Of a stretch of DNA of 64,000 bases, positions 54,061-62,617 are shown in pieces. The DNA comes from Desulfovibrio sp. JC010 (lineage in GTDB: Bacteria > Desulfobacterota > Desulfovibrionia > Desulfovibrionales > Desulfovibrionaceae). Location: NCBI RefSeq assembly GCF_010470675.1, contig NZ_VOIQ01000001.1:310001-374000 (forward strand). The letters are read 5' to 3'. The notes under the pieces are model-generated. The model saw only the letters and a list, made by a program, of their open reading frames with translations, was not told where the DNA came from and made no database searches. Both the position numbers and the translations under genes were made by a program. Position 1 is the stretch's first letter. Every line of letters starts with the position of its first letter.

Positions 54061-55803
54061 CTAAAACCAACCCTTGATATGCAGGGCGTCGGTCAATTTA
54101 GCCAGCAGTTGCGGCTTGCAGTTGAGATCTTCGGTCTGCTCAAGGAAATGCCTGCGCTGTGCAAAGCGGTCCTTGAGGGTCTGGAAGTACTCGGCGCGGT
54201 GTTCTACGTTGGCCGGGTTGTAAGTATCGTAGAAACCGGGCAGCACCCGCTCCATGCAGTTGCGCTTGGGAATCTGTGCACCGGGCAGCAGGTCCCAATT
54301 TTCCCATTCCAGCTGGTCAGTCAGGATCATGGTCTGCAGGGTCAGTGAAGTCTGCAGGGGAATGGGATTGAGATCGGTATCGGAAGAACGCCAGAAACCC
54401 ACAGAGTTGAAGCTGTAACCGTGTGCTCCGCTGTCGAAAACATGGGCGAAGGCTTCAACGTCCTGCCAGAGTTCGTACACGCGGAAGGGGTTGGCGTAAG
54501 GAATAAATACCAGCTTCTTAAGCTCTTCCTCGGAAACGTTTTCAGCGAGGTTGCGCTTGGTCATCAGGGCCGCACCCATGGCTACCGCGAGATAGGTATC
54601 GGTGAAGCGGATGATCGGCGGCAGGCAGGTATCTTTCATGAGCCAGCACAGGGAATCCGGGAAAGTACAACGGTTCACGTGCTCGCCGATAACATCACGG
54701 TCGATAAGAGCACGACCGTTGGGGTTACGGATATCCTCGCCCAGCGGCATGACCTTGCCGTCAATTTCCAGCATGGCGTGGTTCATGACCGAGACCATGT
54801 ATTTCCAGTCCGGATCACCCAGCGGACGGGAATCGGTCTTATCGAAAAGGGTCGGTTCCCATGCGCGGCAGACGCGGTTTTCAGTATCAATCTGAAAAGC
54901 GTCATCGTGCAGAACTTTCTTGGCAAATCCCTTGGGCAGGGTACCGCCGTTGTCATGGGAGTTGGTGTGGGACGATTTACCGGTACCGGACAAACCGAAA
55001 AAAGCGATGGACTTTTTGCCCAGCTTTTTCATGCTCTTGTCCGCGCAGGCAGCAAAATCAATTTCCTTGATACCGCCATGGCAGGCAGCCATGCCTACAC
55101 GGATACCGGAAGTCCAGGCCAGGGTGAGAGTTCCTTTTTTACGCTCACCGAAATAGCGCATGCCGAAATTGTAGATGACGTTGCATTCTTCATCCACAAG
55201 AGCCAGCTGCGGGTTGCCCTGATTGTGGTAGAAAGTATCGTCGTTGCGCCAGAGGTTGTCACCTATAATGATGATATCCTGAATGGGCAGTTTCGCGCTC
55301 TTGGCGTATTCTTCAGCCACTTCATCAAAAGGAGTGAAGTTGACCAGCCAGTTGAAAATATTGGCTGCATCGTCTTCACCGCCGAGGATGGTGGCCTTGA
55401 TCATGAGATCCTGATCCAGCCCGACAACTGCTTCGGCTTTTATCAGCGGACGTTCCTGCATGTCGGAGATTGCTTCCCTCAAATCACCGAGCACCTTGCG
55501 CTGGTCCGGACCGTTCAGCTTGTTGTAAAAACGGCGCGCCAATGCAGTACGGCCGACAATCTTTCCGTGGCAATGGTTGAGCAGCTTTGCGCCCTCGGGC
55601 AGGCCGAGTCTTTTTGCCGCTTCAGGATAGACAGGATGGTCTGTCTCCATCACATCCCACTGCTTACGGGCCAGTTCATAGGCCTGCGCAGCACTCACTT
55701 TTCTTACCCGTTTATCTGCAAGCAGAGTTTCCGCGATTGCCCGCAGAGGCGGAATCTTGGAAAGGTCATCTTTGTAAAACTCGTAGGTTGACTGACTAGC
55801 CAC
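54061..55803 (-). CDS. pckA: Phosphoenolpyruvate carboxykinase (ATP type)
   Basis: About 580 residues, interconverting oxaloacetate and PEP with ATP. The kinase motif GLSGTGKSSHTN (P-loop) and the upstream metal-binding stretch AACHGGIKEIDF belong to the ATP-dependent family; downstream are HDDAFQIDTENRVCRAWEP and DRDVIGEHVNRCTFPDS. It is somewhat longer than the usual 530-540 residues. The start is GTG 55803, with GGAGG eight bases before it; the frame is open further upstream. The P-loop end SSHT differs from the usual TTLS, which may mark a subfamily. Confidence 0.9.
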   Translation of the reverse strand: MASQSTYEFYKDDLSKIPPLRAIAETLLADKRVRKVSAAQAYELARKQWDVMETDHPVYPEAAKRLGLPEGAKLLNHCHGKIVGRTALARRFYNKLNGPDQRKVLGDLREAISDMQERPLIKAEAVVGLDQDLMIKATILGGEDDAANIFNWLVNFTPFDEVAEEYAKSAKLPIQDIIIIGDNLWRNDDTFYHNQGNPQLALVDEECNVIYNFGMRYFGERKKGTLTLAWTSGIRVGMAACHGGIKEIDFAACADKSMKKLGKKSIAFFGLSGTGKSSHTNSHDNGGTLPKGFAKKVLHDDAFQIDTENRVCRAWEPTLFDKTDSRPLGDPDWKYMVSVMNHAMLEIDGKVMPLGEDIRNPNGRALIDRDVIGEHVNRCTFPDSLCWLMKDTCLPPIIRFTDTYLAVAMGAALMTKRNLAENVSEEELKKLVFIPYANPFRVYELWQDVEAFAHVFDSGAHGYSFNSVGFWRSSDTDLNPIPLQTSLTLQTMILTDQLEWENWDLLPGAQIPKRNCMERVLPGFYDTYNPANVEHRAEYFQTLKDRFAQRRHFLEQTEDLNCKPQLLAKLTDALHIKGWF

Positions 55804-56005
55804 TGTTTTTTCCTCCAAAGAAAATGTAAGTCTCAACAACTTCTGAAAAGGCCCATTAACGATATTTGCGATAAATTGCCACTGTTCATTTACTTATAAT
55901 TAATAAGTTTTCCCTTATGAACAGCTTCCCTGTTCGGCTTCGCAAATTTCCACGCAATAGGATCAATAACGTTCACACTTCCCCCTGCCGGGGTATCATA
56001 AATGA

Positions 56006-56039
56006 AAAGGCGCATCCCCTGCTAAGGGAATGCGCCTTT
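56006..56039 (-). terminator. Terminator of the oad operon
   Basis: AAAGGCGCAT with CCCT/AGGG and ATGCGCCTTT, 14 bp with one mismatch and a 4-base loop; on the minus strand TTTT follows. It lies 7 bases after the 35-residue ORF. Confidence 0.8.
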
Positions 56040-56045
56040 GTTGGA

Positions 56046-56153
56046 TCAGTTGCGACCTGCTGTGGTCGGCTTGCTTTCCGGTTTACCGGGATTGGCAAGC
56101 GCAGTCATGCGTTTGCGTTTGGTCATCTCGATTTTTTTGGAAAGCTTATTCAT
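56046..56153 (-). CDS. 35-residue basic ORF behind oadB
   Basis: A 35-codon frame beginning MNKLSKKIEMTKRKR and rich in Lys/Arg. AGGAG lies eight bases before the ATG, 12 bases after the oadB stop, and the operon terminator follows the stop codon closely. These features suggest a translated small protein of the oad operon rather than chance. It has no membrane segment or known motif. Confidence 0.55.
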   Translation of the reverse strand: MNKLSKKIEMTKRKRMTALANPGKPESKPTTAGRN

Positions 56154-56164
56154 GCTGATTTCTC

Positions 56165-57292
56165 CTACATTGCCAGAACGGACCAGAGAACACCTGCGCC
56201 GACTGCGGAACCGAGAACCCCGGCTACGTTGGGGGCCATGGCATGCATGAGCAGGAAGTTATGCGGGTCTTCATCGCGGGCGACCATCTGAACGACTCGT
56301 GCGGAGTCAGGAACAGCGGATACACCGGCAGCACCGACCAGCGGATTGATCTTGTCCTTGCAGAACACGTTCATGAGTTTAGCAAAGGCCAGACCGCTGG
56401 CAGTAGCAACACAGAAGGAGGCAGCACCCAGCCCGAAGATAAGCAGGCTGTCAGGGGTCAGGAAGGTCTGAGCCTGAGTGGATGCACCCACGGAGAAACC
56501 GAGCAGAATGGTTACCGAGTCGATAAGCGCGGTACGCGCAGTCTCGGCCAGACGTTCGGTTACGCCGGATTCTTTAAGCAGGTTACCGAAGAAGAGCATA
56601 CCCACCAGAGCAAGTGAGCCCGGAGCAATAAGCGCGGTGATGATGAAGCCGCCCACCGGAAAAAGAATTTTCACACGGGTGGAAACTTCACGGGGCGCGC
56701 TCATGCGGATGAGACGCTCTTTCTTGGAGGTCATCAGCTTCATGATCGGAGGCTGAATAACCGGGACCAATGCCATGTACGAGTACGCGGCAATGGCGAT
56801 AGCCCCTAGGAGATGCGGTGCCAGCTTGGAGGAGAGGAAGATGGCCGTCGGCCCGTCCGCCCCGCCGATAATGCCGATAGCACCGGCCTCACTGGGGGTG
56901 AAGCCCATATACATGGCTCCGATGAGGGTTGCAAAAATACCCATCTGGGCTGCTGCGCCGAGCAGTACCAGCCTCGGGTTTGAGAGCATGCATGAAAAGT
57001 CGGTCATAGCTCCGATGCCGAGGAAGATCAGCGGCGGGAAAATCCCTGCGCTGACCCCGAAGTAGATATAATAAAGCACGCTGCCTTCGTCATAGACGCT
57101 GAGCGGCATCCCGGCGATAGAGGGGATGTTGCCCACGATTGCACCAAACCCGATGGGCAGGAGCAGCAGCGGCTCGTAATCCTTAATAATAGCAAGGGCG
57201 ATGAAGATGATCCCGATGACAATCATAATGAAGTTGCCCGGAGTCATCTCTGCAAAGCCCGTTGTGCTTAAGAAGTGCAGAAGTATATCCAT
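56165..57292 (-). CDS. oadB: Na+-translocating decarboxylase, beta subunit
   Basis: A 375-residue membrane protein with about nine to eleven spans, coupling decarboxylation of biotin-bound CO2 to Na+ export. The conserved GGADGPTAIF with the essential Asp is present, as are GAMTDFSCMLSNP and the C-terminal GAAGVSAVPDSARV block. It follows oadG by 9 bases and belongs to one operon, read oadA-oadG-oadB. Together with OadA it should form an oxaloacetate (or related) decarboxylase pump. Confidence 0.94.
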   Translation of the reverse strand: MDILLHFLSTTGFAEMTPGNFIMIVIGIIFIALAIIKDYEPLLLLPIGFGAIVGNIPSIAGMPLSVYDEGSVLYYIYFGVSAGIFPPLIFLGIGAMTDFSCMLSNPRLVLLGAAAQMGIFATLIGAMYMGFTPSEAGAIGIIGGADGPTAIFLSSKLAPHLLGAIAIAAYSYMALVPVIQPPIMKLMTSKKERLIRMSAPREVSTRVKILFPVGGFIITALIAPGSLALVGMLFFGNLLKESGVTERLAETARTALIDSVTILLGFSVGASTQAQTFLTPDSLLIFGLGAASFCVATASGLAFAKLMNVFCKDKINPLVGAAGVSAVPDSARVVQMVARDEDPHNFLLMHAMAPNVAGVLGSAVGAGVLWSVLAM

Positions 57293-57301
57293 AACGTCCG
57301 T

Positions 57302-57580
57302 CTAGCCCTTGTTTTTATGCAGATACGCCACTGCGGCGGCCACGATTTCCGCTTCCGAAGGTCCGGTCTGGACCTGCGGGGCGGGAGCATTGGCCACCGG
57401 CCCGGAGTGGTGGGCGGAAGGCGGAATTATCTTATTTAAGAACGCGGCAAGCTTCGGCAGCAGCGCGATGTAGACACTGACCAGAATCAGGGCTGTGAAC
57501 ACGATGCACATACCTGTGATGGAAAGAGCCACGCCGTTACCTGCGACCACGTTGTCCCAACTGAACAACATCTGTTGCAT
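57302..57580 (-). CDS. oadG: Na+-translocating decarboxylase, gamma subunit
   Basis: A 92-residue protein with one N-terminal membrane helix (ALSITGMCIVFTALILVSVYIALL) and a Pro/Ala-rich soluble tail ending in IVAAAVAYLHKNKG. It anchors the carboxyltransferase subunit to the membrane. Length and position between oadA and oadB support the call. Confidence 0.85.
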   Translation of the reverse strand: MQQMLFSWDNVVAGNGVALSITGMCIVFTALILVSVYIALLPKLAAFLNKIIPPSAHHSGPVANAPAPQVQTGPSEAEIVAAAVAYLHKNKG

Positions 57581-57613
57581 AACTTATCTCCTTATAGATT
57601 AGAGGTCAGGAGA

Positions 57614-59440
57614 TTAAACGGACATCTGGGCGAGCGGCTGTCCCTGCTGTACCTGATCACCCGCGGTAACGGAGAAAGAGGTAACAGTTCCGGCCTTGTG
57701 CGCCTTAACTTCCATTTCCATCTTCATGGCTTCCATGATCAGGATGGTCTGGCCTTCCTGAACCGCAGTTCCCGGCTCCACAGCTGTGCGGATAATCAGG
57801 CCGGGCATGGGAGCGGCAACAGGTTCGGTAGCACCTGCGGGTGCAGCGGGAGCCGCGCCGCCTGCTGCGGGAGCATCACCGGCACCGATGTTGAAGGACT
57901 TGCCGTTGATGGTGGCGGTGGAGCCGTCCACGTTAACTGTGTAGGACTGGCCGTCCACAGTAACGTTAACCGGACCGGAACCGGAACCGCCGCCCACAGA
58001 AGCACCGAGCTTCTTGAGCTGTTCGGCTTCAACATCTTTCTTGTAACGGATACCGACGCGGGCTTCACCTTTGAGGTAGCTGACGCCTTTATCTTTACAG
58101 GTAGCCACGATGAAAATATTTTCATCAGTAAGCTCGAAACCTTCTTTTTCGCAGATTTCACGAGCAGGCGCGAGACCTTTGGAGGAATCGGCGTCGTTGA
58201 TTTCAAGCGGAGTCTTCTTGGTGGGCTCAAGTTCCAGCTGCTCGGATGCAAGCTTGACGATTTCCGCATCGGGCTCGACCGGGGTCTTGCCGAAGTAACC
58301 CAGAACCATTTTGCCGTAACCGTCGGCAAATTTCTTCCAGGGACCGAACATCACGTTATTGAATGCCTGCTGGAAGTAGAACTGGGAAACCGGGGTAACG
58401 GAAGTACCGAATCCACCCTTGCGCACAACTTCACTCATGGCCCGGATAATCTCGGGATATTTGTCCATGAGGCCGTTGTCACGCAGCATCTGGGTGTTCG
58501 CGGTCAGTGCGCCGCCGGGCATGGGGCTGAAGGGGATCATAGGATCGACCTGAGTCGCTTCGGGCGGCAGGAAGTAGTCCTTCATGCAGTCGCGGAAAAC
58601 GTCTTCAGCCTTGATGATTTTATCAATGTCAACATCGATGGTGTAATCGGTGTTGCGCAGGATATGCCACATGGTGATGATGTCGGTCTGGCAGGTTCCG
58701 CCGGAAGCGGGAGCCATGGACAGGTCGATGGCATCAGCGCCAGCTTCGATAGCCGAGTGATAGCAGAGTCCGCCGATCCCTGCTGTCTCATGGGTATGGA
58801 AGTGGAGCAGTACATCTTCGGGCAGCATCTTTTTGGCGGCCTTGATGGTCTCGTAAACCTTGGCCGGGGTGGATGTGCCGGATGCATCTTTAAAACATAC
58901 GGAATCAAAAGGAATGTCCGCATCAAGAATCTGACGCAGGGTCTTCTCGTAAAAAGCGGCATCGTGCGCGCCGGAACATCCCGGAGGGAGTTCCATCATG
59001 GAAACAACCACCTGATGCTTCAGTCCGGCATCAGCAATACACTGGCCGCTGTAGATCAGGTTGTTGACGTCGTTAAGCGCGTCGAAGTTTCGGATGGTGG
59101 TGATGCCGTGCTTGGCAAAGAGATCGGCATGAGCCTTGATGACATCGCTGGGCTGGGATTCGAGTCCGACAACGTTCACCCCGCGGGCGAGGGTCTGGAG
59201 GTCGGCATCGGGACCTGCGGTCTCCCGGAACCTGTCCATCATATCAAAGGCACATTCATTAGAATAAAAGTAGAGGGCCTGGAACCGTGCGCCCCCGCCA
59301 GCTTCGAACCAATCAACCCCTGCTTCTCTTGTTGCTTCAACAGCAGGCAGGAAATCATCGGTCTTGACCCTGGCTCCGTAAACGGACTGAAAGCCGTCAC
59401 GGAAGGCAGTACACATGAACCTAATCTTCTTCTTGGCCAC
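57614..59440 (-). CDS. oadA: Oxaloacetate decarboxylase/pyruvate carboxylase-type subunit with biotin domain
   Basis: 608 residues. The carboxyltransferase domain (about 1-470) has the metal/active-site parts FRDGFQSVYGARV, CFKDASGTSTP (carbamylated Lys) and HFHTHETAG. A Gly/Ala/Pro linker follows, then a biotin-carboxyl-carrier domain with EAMKMEMEV (biotin Lys near 568). The usual RDAHQS motif reads RDGFQS here, an unusual change. With OadG and OadB it forms a Na+-pumping oxaloacetate decarboxylase, or it may serve in anaplerosis in reverse. The operon also includes a 35-residue ORF. Confidence 0.9.
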   Translation of the reverse strand: MAKKKIRFMCTAFRDGFQSVYGARVKTDDFLPAVEATREAGVDWFEAGGGARFQALYFYSNECAFDMMDRFRETAGPDADLQTLARGVNVVGLESQPSDVIKAHADLFAKHGITTIRNFDALNDVNNLIYSGQCIADAGLKHQVVVSMMELPPGCSGAHDAAFYEKTLRQILDADIPFDSVCFKDASGTSTPAKVYETIKAAKKMLPEDVLLHFHTHETAGIGGLCYHSAIEAGADAIDLSMAPASGGTCQTDIITMWHILRNTDYTIDVDIDKIIKAEDVFRDCMKDYFLPPEATQVDPMIPFSPMPGGALTANTQMLRDNGLMDKYPEIIRAMSEVVRKGGFGTSVTPVSQFYFQQAFNNVMFGPWKKFADGYGKMVLGYFGKTPVEPDAEIVKLASEQLELEPTKKTPLEINDADSSKGLAPAREICEKEGFELTDENIFIVATCKDKGVSYLKGEARVGIRYKKDVEAEQLKKLGASVGGGSGSGPVNVTVDGQSYTVNVDGSTATINGKSFNIGAGDAPAAGGAAPAAPAGATEPVAAPMPGLIIRTAVEPGTAVQEGQTILIMEAMKMEMEVKAHKAGTVTSFSVTAGDQVQQGQPLAQMSV

Positions 59441-60151
59441 TTCCCCTCCCTATGGTCTGAGAATGTAATAGTGCTCCGCAAACGGGGAAGTCTGCAGATA
59501 AACATTCTTGTTAAAACCCAAATTTTAAAAGGAAACCAGTAATTTACGAGAACTAATTCGTCTAGCCTGAAATAAAATGCGGCAATGTGACGAGCTGAAA
59601 GTAACAATGACTTAACACAATCCTCTGACAATTTCAGCAAAAAAGAGTGGCTAAAAAAAATTTAAATGGATAAGTTGTAAAATAGCCCTCTGTGAGCAGC
59701 AGATTCGCCGTCCATAGAACTCCCCGCCTCAAGAGACACGCGCATAAACAACTGTTTTATATAAACTTACCCCACCGGAGAGCATTGTTTTCCATTAAAG
59801 CAACTATGCATAGGCGCAGCTTTATTCTACAAAAGATCACTACTTCACGCCCTCTTAAAGTTCGTTACCGAACCTCATTTCAAGCAAAAAACAACACATT
59901 TGAACATTATTTCACAAAACGATTTACATTTTTGTGTTTAAACCCTCTTTTCTTTTTCGTTCAGCAAAAAACCTACTTTAAAAGTAGCTAATTACGAAAC
60001 AGCAAATCAATTTTGCACTATGCCCGACACTAACAAAAAAGCCGCCCACTTGTCGCGGGCGGCTCCAGTCCATCAGTAAATATTCCGGGTCAGCTCCAAG
60101 CGGCCTCAAACAAACTAAACCGCTGTAAAAATTGAACATAACTTTATTTTA
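59441..60151. other. 711-bp AT-rich region without a convincing gene
   Basis: The upstream region of oadA takes up the left side. A 99-codon plus-strand frame (59692-59991) has no ribosome binding site and atypical composition, so I do not accept it. The terminator of the small membrane operon is at 60037-60064. No clear oad promoter was found. Confidence 0.5.
60037..60064 (-). terminator. Terminator of the small Cys-rich protein operon
   Basis: Stem AGCCGCCC/GGGCGGCT with a 9-base loop, followed on the minus strand by T6. It lies about 90 bases after the Cys-rich gene. Confidence 0.7.
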
Positions 60152-60328
60152 CTACTTTTGTCGAAGATCAGTTATGCAGTTCTCCGTATCACCGCAGCAA
60201 CTGTCACCGCTTTTAGACGCCGGGCAATCACAACCGCAGCCGCAACCGCCTCCCCCCTTGCCGAACCATTTTCTGGCAAGATAAATTACCGCCAAAGCAA
60301 TCGCTCCAAATACAATTATATTTTCCAT
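60152..60328 (-). CDS. FeoB-associated Cys-rich membrane protein
   Basis: A 58-residue protein with one N-terminal membrane helix (ENIIVFGAIALAVIYLARKW), then a Gly/Cys cluster (GGGGCGCGCDCP) and more cysteines (SCCGD, ENC). This layout is that of the small FeoB-associated proteins linked to ferrous iron uptake. GGAG lies six bases before the ATG. No feo genes are in the window. The gene follows another small membrane gene on the same strand. Confidence 0.85.
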   Translation of the reverse strand: MENIIVFGAIALAVIYLARKWFGKGGGGCGCGCDCPASKSGDSCCGDTENCITDLRQK

Positions 60329-60420
60329 CGGGCACTCCGCTGAAACAGGATTTCATTTTCACTTAACTTGATTGTAATCCCGGATCACATGAAGTCAAGC
60401 CCGGCAGAAGGCAAAATCGG

Positions 60421-60594
60421 TCAGGCCATGAAGTTCTGGAACAGCCCCAAAAGAGTGTTCACCGGTCCGGGAAATCTGTCCGCCAAGGTCTTCCAAGCAA
60501 CATAGGTTGCGGCTAGAAAGGCTGCAAAACCGCCCCAGACCACCACATCAAACAATATGGGAATAGCTTTTTCCGAAAGTCGTTTTTTCTGCAT
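60421..60594 (-). CDS. Small membrane protein of unknown function
   Basis: 57 residues with one membrane helix (IPILFDVVVWGGFAAFLAATYVAW) flanked by basic residues at the N-terminus (MQKKRLSEK). GGAGG at ideal spacing before the ATG makes translation very likely. It lies 92 bases upstream of the FeoB-associated Cys-rich gene and may be co-transcribed. I do not recognise a family. Confidence 0.75.
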   Translation of the reverse strand: MQKKRLSEKAIPILFDVVVWGGFAAFLAATYVAWKTLADRFPGPVNTLLGLFQNFMA

Positions 60595-60827
60595 ATTTTA
60601 CCTCCTTTCTACCAAGAAGCAACATGCATACCAGCGAAAATCAATTTACATAAAGACCGCAAAAGACTAGTTTTACAAGACTTTATTAGCATCAAACTCA
60701 CCGTTGGCCGTAGTCATAAAAATGGCAGAGACTATTTTTCCCGAGTCAACAAATGCCGCCTTGAACTTAACAGACTTATTGTGGCATTATTAAATTGGCC
60801 CTTCACGCTAAAGCCGGGATTACAAAC

Positions 60828-62453
60828 ATGGAACGAAGCAAAGAAAAACTGCTAGCCGAGCTGCAGGAAAAAGAGAAAAGGATTGCTGTTCTTGAAGAGC
60901 GGCTATACGGCAGTGCCCGCTACCTTGAGGAACGTTTCCGCAAACTGATCGATCACGTGGAAATGGTTTCCGTGCAAGGGTATGACCGTGAGCGCAAGGT
61001 AGTTTTCTGGAATACGGCAAGCGAAGCATTATACGGTTATTCCCGTGAGGAGGCCCTCGGCAGGAAGCTTGAGGATCTGATTATCCCTGAGTACATGCGG
61101 GAAGGCGTGATCAGCCACATCAGGGACTGGCATGAAAAAGGAATCCGCATTCCAGCCGGAGAACTTGAACTGCTGAGAAAAGACGGCAGCCCGGTGCCGG
61201 TCTACTCCGCCCATGTGATGCAGGAAAACCCTGACGGCAGCCAGTATATGTACTGTATTGACGTGGATTTGAGCGAAGTAAAAAAAGCCCACACCCAGTT
61301 GGTACACGCCAAAGAACAGGCTGAATCCGCCAACCGGGCCAAAAGTGAATTTCTTGCCAACATGAGCCATGAAATCCGCACCCCGCTGAACGGCATACTG
61401 GGCATGCTGCAACTGCTGAAATCCACCCCGCAAAACAAGGACCAGCAGGAATATATCGATCTGGCGGTCATGGGTGCCAGACGTTTGACAAATCTGCTTT
61501 CCGACATCCTTGACCTTTCAAGGGTGGAAGCAGGCAAGCTGAGTATGGAAGCCGCTCCCTTCGATCTGGCGGAACTCCTGCATCATATTGTCGATCTTTA
61601 CCGTCCGGTCATCCGTCAGAAAAAACTTTCCATAAACCTGTCTCTCCACCCTGATACAAAAGTGCGGGTGCAGGGTGACAGTGCCCGGTTGCAGCAGGTA
61701 CTGACCAATATTCTCGGCAACGCCATGAAATTCACCGAATCCGGCAAAATCACCATTGAGACCTACCCTCTCCCGCCTACAAACCCGGAAGAGATAAAGA
61801 TTCTTTTCAGCGTAAGTGATACAGGTCCCGGAATTCAGGACAGTAAGATGAATGAACTTTTTGCCCCTTTCACCCAGTGCAGTGAAGGACTCAGCCGCCC
61901 CCATCAGGGTGCCGGACTGGGCCTGACCATCTGTAAACAGCTGGTCAGGTTAATGGGCGGAAATATTGCAATTGAAAGTGAACCGGGCAAAGGGACAACA
62001 GTATATTTCTGCATCCCCTTCGGCACACCAGCCCAGACCTGTCCGTGGGAAATGAAGGAGAGCAAAGCGCAATTATCCACCGGAAAATTGCGGATACTGG
62101 TGGTGGAGGACGAAGCCATCAGCAGGCTTGCGGCCGCCCGGCAACTGGAAATGGCCGGGTGCGAAGTCAGCACAGCTGAAAACGGACAACGCGCATTGGA
62201 AAAAATTTCCACCGAATCATACGACCTTATCCTGATGGATATACAGATGCCGGTACTGGACGGACTAAATGCAACACGGGCCATCCGCAACGGAGAGGCC
62301 GGGGAATCAATAAAAGATATCCCCATAATCGCTATGACCGCCTACGCCATGAAAGGAGACCGGGAAAAATTTCTGGCCGCAGGAATGGACAATTACCTAT
62401 CCAAGCCTTTTGACAACAAAGAACTCCTTAAAATACTGGACAATTTCATCTGA
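60828..62453 (+). CDS. PAS hybrid histidine kinase
   Basis: A 541-residue cytoplasmic hybrid kinase. A coiled coil (residues 1-35) precedes a PAS domain (about 40-155), HisKA with H-box MSHEIRTPLNGILGM, HATPase with N-box NILGNAMKF and G-boxes (DTGPGI, GAGLGLTI), and a C-terminal receiver domain (VVEDEAISR, LMDIQMPVLDG, KPFD). No membrane segment is visible, so it senses an internal signal. ATG 60828 is chosen since the upstream frame lacks a better start. No dedicated response regulator is near; phosphate may pass through an Hpt protein such as the one at 22.6-23.0 kb (speculative). Confidence 0.92.
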   Translation: MERSKEKLLAELQEKEKRIAVLEERLYGSARYLEERFRKLIDHVEMVSVQGYDRERKVVFWNTASEALYGYSREEALGRKLEDLIIPEYMREGVISHIRDWHEKGIRIPAGELELLRKDGSPVPVYSAHVMQENPDGSQYMYCIDVDLSEVKKAHTQLVHAKEQAESANRAKSEFLANMSHEIRTPLNGILGMLQLLKSTPQNKDQQEYIDLAVMGARRLTNLLSDILDLSRVEAGKLSMEAAPFDLAELLHHIVDLYRPVIRQKKLSINLSLHPDTKVRVQGDSARLQQVLTNILGNAMKFTESGKITIETYPLPPTNPEEIKILFSVSDTGPGIQDSKMNELFAPFTQCSEGLSRPHQGAGLGLTICKQLVRLMGGNIAIESEPGKGTTVYFCIPFGTPAQTCPWEMKESKAQLSTGKLRILVVEDEAISRLAAARQLEMAGCEVSTAENGQRALEKISTESYDLILMDIQMPVLDGLNATRAIRNGEAGESIKDIPIIAMTAYAMKGDREKFLAAGMDNYLSKPFDNKELLKILDNFI

Positions 62454-62505
62454 CAAAGGCCACTTTCATGAACTCAGACAAAAGGCTGATTTTGTGCACA
62501 CCCGC

Positions 62506-62532
62506 TTGACACGCCCCTGCCTGTGCTATACT
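62506..62532 (+). promoter_or_regulatory. Candidate promoter of cbiM
   Basis: Perfect TTGACA, then TATACT after 15 bases, a short spacing that often needs an activator. A 7-bp inverted repeat (62528-62546) overlaps the -10 box. Confidence 0.5.
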
Positions 62533-62546
62533 TTCAAAAAAAGTAT
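62528..62546 (+). promoter_or_regulatory. Inverted repeat overlapping the cbiM promoter
   Basis: Perfect ATACTTT / AAAGTAT with a 5-base spacer. It starts inside the -10 box and is well placed for a repressor or a metal sensor. It does not match the NikR or cobalamin-riboswitch patterns that I know. Confidence 0.5.
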
Positions 62547-62617
62547 GCAGACAAAACCTCATAAATGAAGAAACAGGACCGACTCTGCCTTACTCATTTA
62601 GAATAAGGAACAAGCGT

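Noticed and set aside
57575-59542. A 655-codon open frame opposite oadA
   Set aside because: Antisense shadow of a biased, highly expressed gene; the product is Gly/His/Asp-rich without any domain.
59899-59918. A CRP/Rex-like sequence TTTGAACATTATTTCACAAA before oadA
   Set aside because: Only one half-site is good and the spacing does not fit CRP, FNR or Rex; it is also about 460 bases from the oadA start.
59692-59991. A 99-codon plus-strand frame upstream of the oad genes
   Set aside because: No ribosome binding site, composition of random AT-rich DNA, and no motif.
62454-62617. A cobalamin riboswitch before cbiM
   Set aside because: The region is too short and lacks the B12 box and the other conserved blocks seen before metE.
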